Assembly (NCBI GenBank): GCA_950295325.1
Contig: OX485803.1
Location: 63,503,554-63,567,553 of the forward strand
DNA length: 64,000 bases
Direction of reading: 5' to 3'
DNA from: Polytrichum commune
Lineage: Eukaryota > Streptophyta > Polytrichopsida > Polytrichales > Polytrichaceae
Part shown: positions 23,601-33,668 of the stretch, one piece after another
Layout of the letters: every line of letters begins with the position of its first letter
Position numbering within the stretch: the stretch's first letter is position 1
Notes under the pieces: generated by a model
The model's database searches: none
What the model saw: the letters and a program-made list of their open reading frames with translations, nothing else
What the model was told of the DNA's origin: nothing
Translations under genes and position numbers: made by a program

Positions 23601-23810
23601 GATACTTACCCCATTCTTCACGCATATTTGATTGCAGACTTGAAGCACATACATGGAAAGCAAACGGAGATTATTGCGCGTGGTGACGCCATGTTGCAGC
23701 TAACATCCAGTCCTTCATATTTCCCAGCGCGCGGCGGTGATAACTCTCTCAAGCGCCATCGTAGCTTCCTAGAAAACCCACCGTCCAGGAAAAAAATTTC
23801 ACATACGTAA
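20659..23810 (+). CDS. MULE (MURA-type) transposase, 4 exons, 891 aa
   Basis: Exons 20659-21050, 21231-22020, 22233-22432 and 22517-23810 join in phase to 892 codons. The last three junctions are strong; the first donor is weaker. A basic segment (KRRTKKKQTNRKKGKK) precedes the DNA-binding and MULE transposase regions. The DDE core has INATFGTTQ at about 384-392, the second Asp in IIVDNAQAE (D451), CLWH at 472-475 and the catalytic Glu in AAIESYH (E571). The first Asp expected in this motif is Asn385. A SWIM zinc finger CxCx8CxH lies at 677-690 (CNCPVAQEGMICKH). The protein would cut and join the element ends. With Asn at the first catalytic site this copy is probably inactive unless the assignment is wrong. 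No stop or frameshift was seen in the joined frame. Confidence 0.88.
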
Positions 23811-24129
23811 TGTCTGTCATGTAGGACCTGTTTTGTGTACAAGTTTTTTGAAGAAATAAAATAAATCAATCTTCTTACCTCGTCCTTCCAAGACACTTAT
23901 GCAGTTTAAGAATGCTATAAGGATATATGAGTGAATATATGCATTATATTATGAAGGACGTTACTATTGTATAGTTCTGAACCGCAAACCCTCATTACAT
24001 CCAATTGTAAAATAATGAGTAGGCTTGGATACTTACATAATTGTCCCAATGAATGATTCAATGTCAAACAACTGCATCATGTTTCTAAGCAGAAGATTAG
24101 CTCCTTACCTCGTCCATACACTCATGATT
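23811..24129. other. MULE spacer between the convergent genes
   Basis: AT-rich transposase 3' flank with CGTCCTTCCA and GAAGGACG motifs. No gene. Confidence 0.4.
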
Positions 24130-24640
24130 ATACAATTGCAATGACTGAATGAAAATTGAATGATTGAATGACAACTGTATCACTGTATCCCTGTATGACT
24201 GAATGACAAATGTATCACTGTATCCCTGTATGACTGAATGACAAATGTATCACTATCCCTGTATGACTGTATGACTGAAGGATACTAAGACTGACTGTAT
24301 GACTGAATGACACTAAGCCTGAATGTTTTACTGAATGACAACAAGCTTGAATCATTTACTGAATGACAACAAGCCTGAATCATTTACTGAATGACAACAA
24401 GCCTTTATCCTTGACTGAATGACAGCAAGCCTGAATGACAATAGGTCTGACTGTTTGACTGAATGACAATAGGACTGTCTGTTTGACTGAATGACAATAT
24501 GACTAATTGTTTGAATGAATGACAGGTAAACTGACTGTATGACTGAATGACTATAAGAGACTACAAGAGACAACTAAACTGACTAACTAATTGAATGACT
24601 GAATGTCTTTGTATGACTGATGACTACAAGAGACTACACT
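24130..24640. repeat. CTGAATGACA minisatellite in the MULE
   Basis: A run of about 500 bp built from GACTGAATGACA-type blocks separated by 10-25 variable bases. Locally regular subarrays occur (a unit with TGTATCACTGTATCCC repeated about three times; a unit with ACAAGCCTGAATCATTT about three times). It lies between the 3' ends of the two MULE genes. The core GAATGAC is the same heptamer scattered elsewhere in the element. Confidence 0.85.
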
Positions 24641-24846
24641 ATGTTCCAGACTTCTTGAAACCAAAACCATAATCTGAAGGACGAGAGGGCTATTGCCAAA
24701 AAATATAAAGTTTGCTTTGTATTGAGGCGAAATGTACAAGTCACCAGTCTTTGGACTGTAGTGATAGTGTGAATCTAATGTATAATGTGTATTCAGACAC
24801 GTATAATTACAAAATGCTACAAGGCACCTTCGCAAAATCTGCAACG

Positions 24847-27800
24847 TCATCTTGCGCTGTGTTTTCTGACTGCACGACAGCGTTTTCTCGTGTATTTTTT
24901 TTGAGGTGTTTCCTTCAGGACGACTTTCACTTTCCATTGTGATCCCTTATGCTTCCCAGTTTTGATGACATTGAATAGAACATCACTTAGGTCCTGCCGT
25001 TGTTTGATCGCATCCGCCCTCTTATAATCAAATACACAATCCTGCACAATGAATGACACATTATAAAAGTCAGGTGAAGGACATATACAAAATATGAACA
25101 AAAACATAATTATGTGTCACCTAGATTACTTTCTACGGGATTGCAACTGACCTCGCGCAAGGTATGGGGTTTAGTTCTCAAGGCCTCAGTGTACTCCATT
25201 ATATTCTTCAGTAAATAAAAGCCACATGCCCAATCATAATTTTGTTGTGGCACAGATGGTTGAATCCAAACACTCGGTAACTGTGCATTTCGCCACATGA
25301 CCGATTGTTCGGTGTAGCCACTCCGCGCTGCCCACATCTTTGCTAAGCGCGTGCGATTGGTTGAATCAGAATGTAGTCCAGCGTCGCTCAGGGAATCGAA
25401 ATGAAAGAAACCCTGGTCCCCTAGAACGTATAGGGTCCAGTGTTTTCCGCAAGTGAAGGGCACTAAGAGAGTAGTTATGTCCAACTCCGGCAAAGTTGGA
25501 TACTTATTATGAATGAATTCTATAAAGAATTCTAATTTCTCGGTCGGATGCAAGTCAACGAACCCCGTTAATATAGGTATCAGGTAGGGGCTACATATAT
25601 GACACTTGACATCTTCTAAACGTGGATTCAACCACGTCCTTACCCACTCCATCATGTGGTTGGACAACTCGCCATACTTATAAGTTAATGGTTTTATGTC
25701 GTCCTTCCAGTCTAATGTACAAAATTCACCCTTCAAAGTAAATTCAAACGAAGGACACACTGCCCCACCTGCATCAGCTACAATCGTGTTCACTAGTTCT
25801 TCCAACCTGTAGACCACAAATACACACGAATCAGCTGTACAACATCAATGAAACCAAACATAACTATATCTGAAATTATATGAACAACAAATCATATCAA
25901 TAAATAACGTTGAATGTACTTCAATTGAAGCCTTACCTTCCATCAGACTTCTGGGTTGTCCGAGAAATGACATCGTCTTGACTGTCGTCAACCGGTGTCG
26001 ATGACACCTTGCTCTTGGCACGCTTTTAGCTACGTCCTTCAAGTACATCTGAAACACAACTCGCGTCCTTCGAACCTGCTTTTAAATTAGAACATAGAGA
26101 AGTATCGCCATCAATAGTGGGGGTTGGGGGTAATTCCAACCTTCGTGTGACTGAAACTCCCGGGGTCGAAGTTGTCATGGTCAGCGATGGCGTCCTGTGA
26201 AACCAAGGTCCTTTCCTTGATCCCCTATTGAGGTCAGTCGGTGTACACGGAGATTGCGAATGCATTGTGCAAAGCAATCCATCGGGTGAGAGAGGCGCCG
26301 GAGATGAAACCGTCTTCACTGGTGTAACCTGTGTGTCCTCCTGGGATTCCGCCAATTCTTGTGAAGGACTACTGTGAGGCCTCTGCGACAAAACCTCTTG
26401 GAGTGTGCACTTCATCCCCTTCGAAAGGTTTAGTGAACTCACCTACCAATGTACGCATGAGGGGCACATCCTCAGCAATGTCGTCCGTGGGAATCTCCAG
26501 ACCTAGTCCAGCGTACAACAAACTTAGTTGTGTACGCCGTAGTGATGATAGTACGTCAATCGCCTCGCGAAGCCGCATCTGTACGCACTTACTTTTCTTC
26601 TGGATGTCGCCAATTACAATAAACCCAATGTCCGCATCCTCGCGAATGACCATTGCTGAACATAATACCTGGATGTGAAACAACAGACAAATCAGCAGGT
26701 GACATACAAATACAAGCAAGTGAGATGAAAATAAAACAAAGAATGACATAATCAAATATTTGTTACATATTAATGACAATGGACAGTGATGTACCTCGTT
26801 GCATTTTGTCCGTCGTTGCTCAGGAACATCTGCCCTAAACCACATATCTTCCAGTTCAGAAGATCGCTGCATCCTAACCATGTCTGAGATGGCCCTGTGT
26901 GCTACTCTGCCAATGAAGGCTCTGATCTTGTCAACAACTGCAACCTGCTTTTCTGGATCGTAACCCAGCAATGCAATTGTGTCTGAATGTAGACTGCTAT
27001 AGTTATCAACTACAGCATGAATGCCTGGAAATGAAGCCCACCCTGATGCAGCTAAATTATGGACAACATTTGTCAATGCAACAGATTTCTCATTATCTAC
27101 TGCGAAGTCTAGAATGTACTGCAAAGTAAGACCTGCATCAGGATGAGAAAGAGGACGACTTTGACCATGTAATGTTCTGAACAAGACCAAGAAGGCTCGC
27201 AGAAGATGGGGACACTCTAGCTCAAGGGAGAGAGGCTCAGTACTGACATTTTCTAACAAGGTTTTCTCTATTTCTACCCACTCATCCTGAGTGTGTGCCC
27301 AAGGAGATGTGCGGAAATTGGAGAGGGGCCATTCCTTCAGAATACGGTAAATCGGAGACCACCCCCACGTCTCCTGCTCCGCGCGATTTTTTTCTGCATT
27401 GTCATACTTGTCGAGCTTGTCATTGACGTACTTTGTGCGTAACTCAGCAATGTTTCCATGTGCAGCAGCCACATTTGCCTCATACTCCCGGGTGCGGAGT
27501 CTGTAATTGAGGTAGTCCCTCAGTCGCATGAGTTCTTCGTACCTTAATTTGCACGTCCGAAAGGCTATTGAAACAACCTATTTGCGCCTTTATCTTCTGG
27601 AGAAGCGCCATGTGATCATCGGGGTTGCGATTACCCTGAATCAAAACAAGACAACCATGTCATTCACTGTTTTACATACGAAGGACATAATTTAAATACC
27701 AGCACTTGTAGTCACGTTGAGAGAATGACAGGTTCATATCGTGAATGACAACTAAAATATAGTGAAGGACATTGAAATGGACTGAATGACATTGACAACA

Positions 27801-29341
27801 CGTACCGATTTACCATAAAGATACCACGTGCCAAAAGCGCTGCCAAGCTTCACACCAAGGGTCCCCTCCTCCACCATTGCATGAAGGAACTGAATGCAAG
27901 CATCGGGGTCATTAATGAGATCCTTGGGCATCCAGTCAATGTCCACCTCGGTGATGAGGATGTATAATCCGCTAATATCCACGGGCGTAGGCGGAGGAGG
28001 ACTGCACGCAATGATAGCATCAGGGAACTTCGACCTCGCCCTACGCCATGCACGTTCTTCGATGTCCTTCCGGGTCAGAATGCGTTCGGAACGATCGTGC
28101 TTGACAACGCGGAAATCATCATCCTCGGAAGTTGAGCGGACCTCCAGCGAATTTCGGGTAGCGTCAGGTGCAGTGTCCTCCTTGCTGCCGTCGTTTGCTG
28201 AATGCCCTTGTGACTGTCCTTCAGAGCAATTTGCCATGTGTTCGTCACTGTCCCCAGATTTATCTTCATCCTGACTGACCGGTATTTCCACATGCAATTC
28301 TCCGTGATGCACAGTAGACCGTGATATCTTGCACGGAACCTGAAGTCGTGGTTTGGGGGCAGCTTCGGTGGCTAATTTGCTGCGCTTCGAACTGGATATG
28401 TGAAGGACATCCTCAGGCTCCCGTTTCGGGCCAGCAGAAGGCTTACATAGCACGTTTTGCTGGAAAACTTTTCCGTACTTCTTTGCAACCCTATGAAGCT
28501 CGCCGTGGTCACTCCTCTCCCACGTAGGATACATCTTCAGCGCAGCGGGTTCTTTGTACACCTTACAAAGGTTAAACATCCTATGGTAAGATGTCATGTT
28601 TTTATCTTTATGTAGTTCCTTACAAAAAGTACAGGAAAAAGGATACCTGCCATTCTTCAACCTTTCAGTAGTGACTCTAGACTCTGAATAAGCTTCAAGG
28701 ATCAAAGCATCGTACTCGGCTCCCAAAAAGAGAGCTGCACAGGGCTTTCTATTGTATGTCATAGTGCTCCTGTAAATCCTTTGTCCACCATACAACTGCA
28801 AGCAGAAGACCCATAAATTGTTCAGTGGAAATAACATGGATTGCCTAAATGCAAATTGGTTTTTCATGTCAATAACAAATCAAACTAAGAAACAGACCTA
28901 AACCCCGGAACTACTCCCAACAAAGTGTGCAGTTCTTGACAACAATATTACACAAAGAAGCATGGAAACAGGATAAACATATTTTGAGCAGATTGTGGCA
29001 AGGGATACCCAAAAAACCCTACACCACTAGAATTCAGAATGCAATACCCTATAATTCCAACACTCATGCGACATATATAAGAAAGCTGTATGTACCAGCA
29101 GGCAATTTGGAGCAATAAAAGCGAGCAAAAACTAATTTTTAGCAAAAAGGGAAAAAAAAATATGGCTCACCCCCGGTTGCCAACCAAGAGCACCGAACAC
29201 CACCATGTCCACAAATTTTGGACGACCCAGGAGCGAGATCAATGCCGGATCTTCGACCACGTGCAGGCGATGCTTCAAGGCTTCAGGAACCAAATTTGCG
29301 GTTGTCCAGGGCACCTGCGGCTTCAGGGTAGATGTCGCCAT
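24847..29341 (-). CDS. MULE-borne Ulp1/C48 SUMO-protease-like gene, about 8 exons
   Basis: Supported exons are 29341-29171 (MATSTLKPQV start), 28795-27806, 27635-26795, 26668 to about 26445, about 26378-26045, about 26030-25937, 25806-25152 and 25041-24847. Borders of exons 4-6 are approximate. Exon 2 has a CxxC...HxxxxxC cluster (CTFCKELHKDKNMTSYHRMF) and an acidic, phospho-like region. Exon 7 is a C48 domain: GKHWTLYV (His), FHFDSL (Asp), PQQNYDWACGF (Gln and Cys), the full Ulp1 catalytic set. Ulp1 enzymes cleave SUMO or SUMO-conjugates; the role in transposition is unknown. Exon 3 changes frame near 27555 (between KIKAQIGCFNSLS and KLRYEELMRLRD), a probable frameshift or unrecognised splice. 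The tail is very basic (KKYTRKRCRAVRK). Confidence 0.78.
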
Positions 29342-29609
29342 AGCTATGAAGAAGCGTGAAGAGAGAGAATGAAGAAATATGAAAGAATTGCCTGGCAGCA
29401 GTGAACTCAATTTAGGATGCAAGTTGGAAGCCAAGGAAGAATGCGGTGCAACTCTGCAACGAAAAACAGTGAACGGTTAAAACTAAGAACCATGCACACA
29501 ACAACCAAATCCCAAAACCCTAACCCTGTCTTGCAACTGCCAAACCTTTTCTTGCGACTGCAACTGTAGCGCCTAAACAAAATTGTCTTTATGCGGATGA
29601 GCAAACTGT
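29342..29609. other. MULE 5' flank of the Ulp1 gene
   Basis: Leader and promoter side of the minus-strand gene. No separate gene seen. Confidence 0.35.
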
Positions 29610-30330
29610 GTGATGTGATGAATCTCAGAAACCCTTCCACGTTTCCACCTTGCGGAGTCGCTAAACTTCAAGAATCTGAGAAACCCAAACACGTCTCCAC
29701 CTTGCAGACTCGCTCTTTTTTGCGAATCTGCGCAAAAAACTTCTGCGCCTTCCAAATTCGCTGAACTTGAATAATCTCAGAAACCCAACACCTTATGCTA
29801 TTTGCAGAGACCCTCAATCTTCCGAATCTCAGGAACCCAAAAACTTATGCTATTTCCACAGTCGCTGAAACTTCCGAATCTAAGATACCCAAAATCTTAT
29901 GCTACTTGCAGAGTCGCTCAATCTTCCGAATCTAAGAAACCCAAAAACTTATGCGCCTTGCAGAGGGAGACCCTCAATCTTCCGAATCGCAAGAACCCAA
30001 AAACAGCAAACCCTTTCCACAATCGCTGAATCTTCCGAATCTAAGATACCTTGTAACTTATGCTATTTCCACAGTCGCTGAATCTTCCGACCCTAAGACA
30101 CCCAAAAGCTTAAGCTACTTGCAGAGTAGCTAAATCTTCCGAATCTAAGAAACCCAAAAACTTATGCGCCTTGCAAAGTCCCTCAATCTTCCGAATCTCA
30201 GAAACCCAAAAACACATGCTATTTCCACAGTCTCTAAACTTGAAGAATCTCAGAAACCCAAAAGATTCTCCGCCTTGCAGACTCACAACACAAATTCATG
30301 AAGAATCTCAGAAACCCAAGAAATTGCGAA
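29610..30330. repeat. 50-60-bp tandem array upstream of the MULE Ulp1 gene
   Basis: Around a dozen imperfect units, each with CTGAATCTTCCGAATCT, AAGAAACCCAAAAACTTATG and a C(T)TTGCAGA or TTCCACAGTCG block. Short open frames here repeat the same peptide (SSESKKPKN and variants) in shifting frames, which marks them as by-products of the array. It lies about 270-990 bp upstream of the Ulp1-gene ATG, in promoter or leader position. Confidence 0.88.
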
Positions 30331-31081
30331 ACTCCACCTATCTACAGCAGGAAACTCTTGCAACTAGATCCCAAAGGACAACACCTCACCAACTCTGTGC
30401 ATAACAGTTCCTACATAAATGTGTTAAACAAAATCCTATCAAACACCAAAAGGCCTCCCAAATACCTGTAGAGTTCAACACTTCACCATAATAATGACAA
30501 CGCCACAGCTCAAGTGGCAATGATGAAGAGATCGCCAAGCGACACGCCACGCTACACCCCCCGAATGGCGAAGAGACGCCAGACACCCAAACCCTAGGTT
30601 GCAAAGATGGCGAAGAGACGCCTCGCAATCACCACACTGATGCAGGATCTAATCATACATGCCTAAACCCTAAAACTACACTCATTGTACGCCAAATGTG
30701 CACTCCTTCCACAAGACTAGATCCTCAAGCACATCATGAATAGGTCCTAAATCATTACTAACATCAATCTGAGTGTGGCGATCACCAATAATCACTCGAA
30801 AAACGTCTAATCTCTCAACATCCCACCTCAGTCACTCTCAAATCATTGATAATCAAAACAAGCACACACATGAGAAAGATTTGCAATTGAGAGAAGGAAA
30901 TATGAAGGACACCCATGTGACCATACCTGCTAACCTCGAAGGACGCCTATTCTCGAAGGACTGGAATCCGGCTGGTCGCGCTTTCTCGAAGGACGGGACC
31001 CCTGGAAGGACGCGTTCCTCACCGTCCGCAACTACCCTCTGTCATTCCATCCATTGGTGACCGGTTCAACCGGTCACCCCA
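30331..31081. other. MULE subterminal region rich in GAAGGAC
   Basis: Contains a short repeated ATGGCGAAGAGACGCC (about 30563 and 30607) and five GAAGGAC heptamers within about 120 bp (30903-31020), close to the right TIR. No gene seen. Subterminal motif clusters are often transposase-binding sites in other DNA transposons. Confidence 0.55.
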
Positions 31082-31157
31082 GTCGCCAGGCGGGCAGGAG
31101 ATTTTTTGGCCTGGAACTGCCCCCTACAAGTTCGTAGGGGGTACTTTAACGTCCGCC
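31082..31157 (-). repeat. MULE right TIR with internal hairpin
   Basis: Inverse copy of the left TIR, with the same hairpin at 31120-31141. The adjoining CTTAACATT (31158-31166) is the second copy of the target duplication. Confidence 0.93.
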
Positions 31158-31166
31158 CTTAACATT

Positions 31167-31765
31167 TGTTTGGTCAAGCCCACTTACACGAGTTTTCAAC
31201 TTCAGAGCTTGAAATTTTTACAGGGCTTCACAAAGCTTAGATGGCGTCTTGATCGTCCGCGAGTCAAAGTCAGAATTCATCTACCAAAACCATCTCACAT
31301 TCTGAGATTATATTCCACAAGTGTACAATGCACAGGAATTTAGAGGTCTTGATTGGAAACGTTTGTGATAAACTTCCATACAATCGCAAGACATGCTGCT
31401 TATGTGACACGCATGGAAACTGTGAATATTATAATTGCCTAGACAACCCTCTCTATTAGCTGATCACCGTGCAACACAAAATGAGAGGACTGCTCATTTC
31501 ATCAACTGCTATGGCAAATATATCTATACTGACCGAAATCAATACAGAACACAAGACGTGCTTCTGTCGTGAAAATCAAGCAACTTCATACGTGTCTCTT
31601 TCTGTTGTTTTTCCCTTTCAACCAATCTCAGTCCACTGAACTAGAACCTCAAGAATACCATGGACCTTGACTTGTCTACTAGACCACCGGAAGCCCCGCA
31701 GATCAAGTGAATGTTGCCTCTCCAGCACTTTCCAGTGCTGGCAGGTGGACATGAATCGCAGGACT
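31167..31765. other. 3' flank of LTP-B
   Basis: 31.25-31.52 kb is homologous to 15.83-16.09 kb, and 31.60-31.76 kb to 12.39-12.55 kb. Non-coding. Confidence 0.4.
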
Positions 31766-32440
31766 TCATTCAATGGTGTACCCTGCACACACGACAATCA
31801 AAAGCGTTACTACTTGTAGCCTGAATTTACCAAGATCAAAATATTAATAAAGTGATCAATCATAGTAGAAAGATGACATGTTCTGACGGAGCCCAGGAGT
31901 GATGTGGTCACTTTACCTCGAGATCCACAGAAGAGACAAATACTGCAGAGGAGATTTCTAGGAGAAAAATTTGGATTCCACAGAAGAATGTACAAAATGT
32001 TGCATAAATTACAAACAAAGTTGTGGAAACTGGACTAGATTACTAGGCATGGACAGAATAAAACCGAAAAATAATCACAATTAGCCAGTCAACTCACTAA
32101 AATCAAAAAATGCACAGATGGATGTCAGCAATTCACACTTACTTCCACATTTGTATCCTTTCAGGTTGGTGCGACCGCAGACTCTGGGCATGGCGAATGC
32201 ATTCCTCATCATGTTCTGCGGAAATTTTCCTTGCTGCATTTGACTACACAGACACGCAGGGTTCGCTTCCCTCACTGCCCTGCAGCATGCGCCATTTGGA
32301 CGAGGAGGGTAAGCGCCTTGCACTGCTCCGTAGCAGGGAGCCAATGCACTCAAGGTGCATTGAGCATTCACCTCCACTGCGAATGCCAACACCAATAGCA
32401 TGCAGATGCTCATGGCTACGAATCGCTTGCTGCACTCCAT
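31766..32440 (-). CDS. Secreted lipid-transfer-like protein (LTP-B), 2 exons
   Basis: Exon 1 is 32440-32143 and exon 2 is 31782-31766 (17 nt), giving 104 aa ending CGRYTIE. It has the same signal peptide (ending VNAQ), eight cysteines and GTAAGT donor as LTP-A. It lacks the four residues GGRN in the loop before the CC pair, by an in-frame 12-nt difference. It also has an acidic change (REANPACLC). This is the most diverged intact member, and its flanks match those of the dead copy at 12.6-14.1 kb. It sits between the MULE right end and the Copia element, yet the reading frame is open, so it is probably functional. Confidence 0.86.
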
Positions 32441-32553
32441 GGCTCCCACAATTGGTGAAGGTGCAACAGATAGAGTAAAGCAAAGTGGATAAGAAGTTCT
32501 GGCCCAGTGAGATGAATGCAGTTGAGGGTTACTGGAAGTGGAGATTATGCATG

Positions 32554-32560
32554 TTATATG
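32554..32560 (-). promoter_or_regulatory. TATA-like box of LTP-B
   Basis: CATATAA on the minus strand, 114 bp upstream of the ATG, at the same place as in LTP-C. Confidence 0.5.
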
Positions 32561-33299
32561 TATGGATGGAATCTGGGCCTAATCATGGGTTGCTAGACCA
32601 GGGGGAGCATTGATTGTTTGAGCTAACAGTATTGCACTTTTAGGAATATCTTAGTGCATTGGCAGGAGTTGACCTGATAGCCTCCTACAATGAATGCCGC
32701 ACAGAAGTTGGTGCACGTAGAACCTCCAGAATGTAAATTAAATCTGGGACTGACATGATATTAATATTGGAGGAGAAAGTGCATTTCACCAACTTCCAAC
32801 AACCCGGTGAGGAATCCACCTTGAAAGAGCACACGACGGGCTACTTGAGCAGGTTTGGTGTTGTGAACTTAAATTAGAGCTCGATATCAGAAATTATTAT
32901 ATGAGGCATCTGCATATTACAATTGACTTTAATGAAGGTTGCTGCGAACGTTGAGTCTAATCTGGTTAATTAAACTTTGGTTGTTTCTAATATTGTCCAC
33001 TCTCACCTGATCGAAGACACTGCGTATGTCCATGCTCCTTGTGTTTCTCCGTCATTAATAGGAGAGCAAGTTGTTTTTAAAGATCATGAATGAATCAATT
33101 AACATCCCACACGCAAGCCTACACAATTTGGATTGTAAATTTTAGCGTTGGCCTCCAGCCAAAAAATCCAAAAATAGTTCTGACTAGCAATTCAACAACG
33201 TTGGGTGAATCTCCAAATTTTTGCTATCAGAGTGTGACAACAACCGCAAATCTGTGTAGACGAGACGTAGATTTACAAGTTTTCGGAGATGCTTAGTAT
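32561..33299. other. LTP-B upstream spacer
   Basis: Diverged match to 14.17-14.93 kb of block 1. The homology stops at GATGCTTAG exactly where the Copia LTR begins. No gene. Confidence 0.5.
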
Positions 33300-33491
33300 T
33301 GATCACAACTGTATTATAATGACTCACAGAACACATTCACTCGAAAGTAAGGCAGCATTGACTCACACATACACAACACTCAGCAGGATGTTCATGGGCA
33401 GTAACTTTCTTTATTCATGCTTCTTGATTCTTGGATCAAGTCACTTACAGCATTCTACAGTGCAGACACGCACTTCGCACTATTCACGTCA
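33300..33491 (-). repeat. Copia 3' LTR
   Basis: Begins TGATCACAACTG on the plus strand and ends ATTCACGTCA. Differs from the 5' LTR at one base in GGGCAGTAAC/GGGCAATAAC and one near the outer end. Confidence 0.9.
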
Positions 33492-33598
33492 CACACACTC
33501 TTAGATATCAAGAGAGTGATGCCGCCTTTTATTCTAAGCTGAAGGAAGCTTCTATCACTAATTGGTGATCAGATCTAACTAAACAGGTAACTAATCAG

Positions 33599-33654
33599 GA
33601 ACAATGCTCAACGAACGAATTGTCTCCAATACTCCCACTCGTTGAGCATTGTTC
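33599..33654. repeat. Perfect 16-bp inverted repeat near the Copia 3' LTR
   Basis: GAACAATGCTCAACGA at 33599-33614 and its exact inverse at 33639-33654, with a 24-nt loop, between the pol stop and the 3' LTR. Confidence 0.85.
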
Positions 33655-33668
33655 AACCAATCTCCCAC

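Larger units (their letters stand above)
19966..31157. mobile_element. 11.2-kb autonomous-type MULE with transposase and Ulp1 gene
   Basis: Near-identical inverted ends of about 76 bp (19966-20041 and 31082-31157) begin GGCRGACGTTAAAGTACC. They are flanked by a 9-bp target duplication, CTTCACATT (19957-19965) and CTTAACATT (31158-31166), with one mismatch. Nine-bp duplications are typical of Mutator-like elements. Inside are a plus-strand MURA-type transposase (20659-23810) and a convergent minus-strand gene ending in a Ulp1-like protease (29341-24847). The architecture matches KAONASHI-type (Ulp1-bearing) MULEs known from seed plants. Two minisatellite arrays and many GTCCTTC/GTCATTC motifs are confined to the element. 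It inserted between the two LTP blocks. Confidence 0.93.

Noticed and set aside
24130-30330. CRISPR-like arrays
   Set aside because: Units are imperfect, spacers are not unique and of regular size, and the context is a plant transposon; these are minisatellites.
29802-30404. Several short plus-strand frames with SSESKKPKN-like peptides
   Set aside because: They are the same tandem repeat read in shifting frames, with no conserved start or end.
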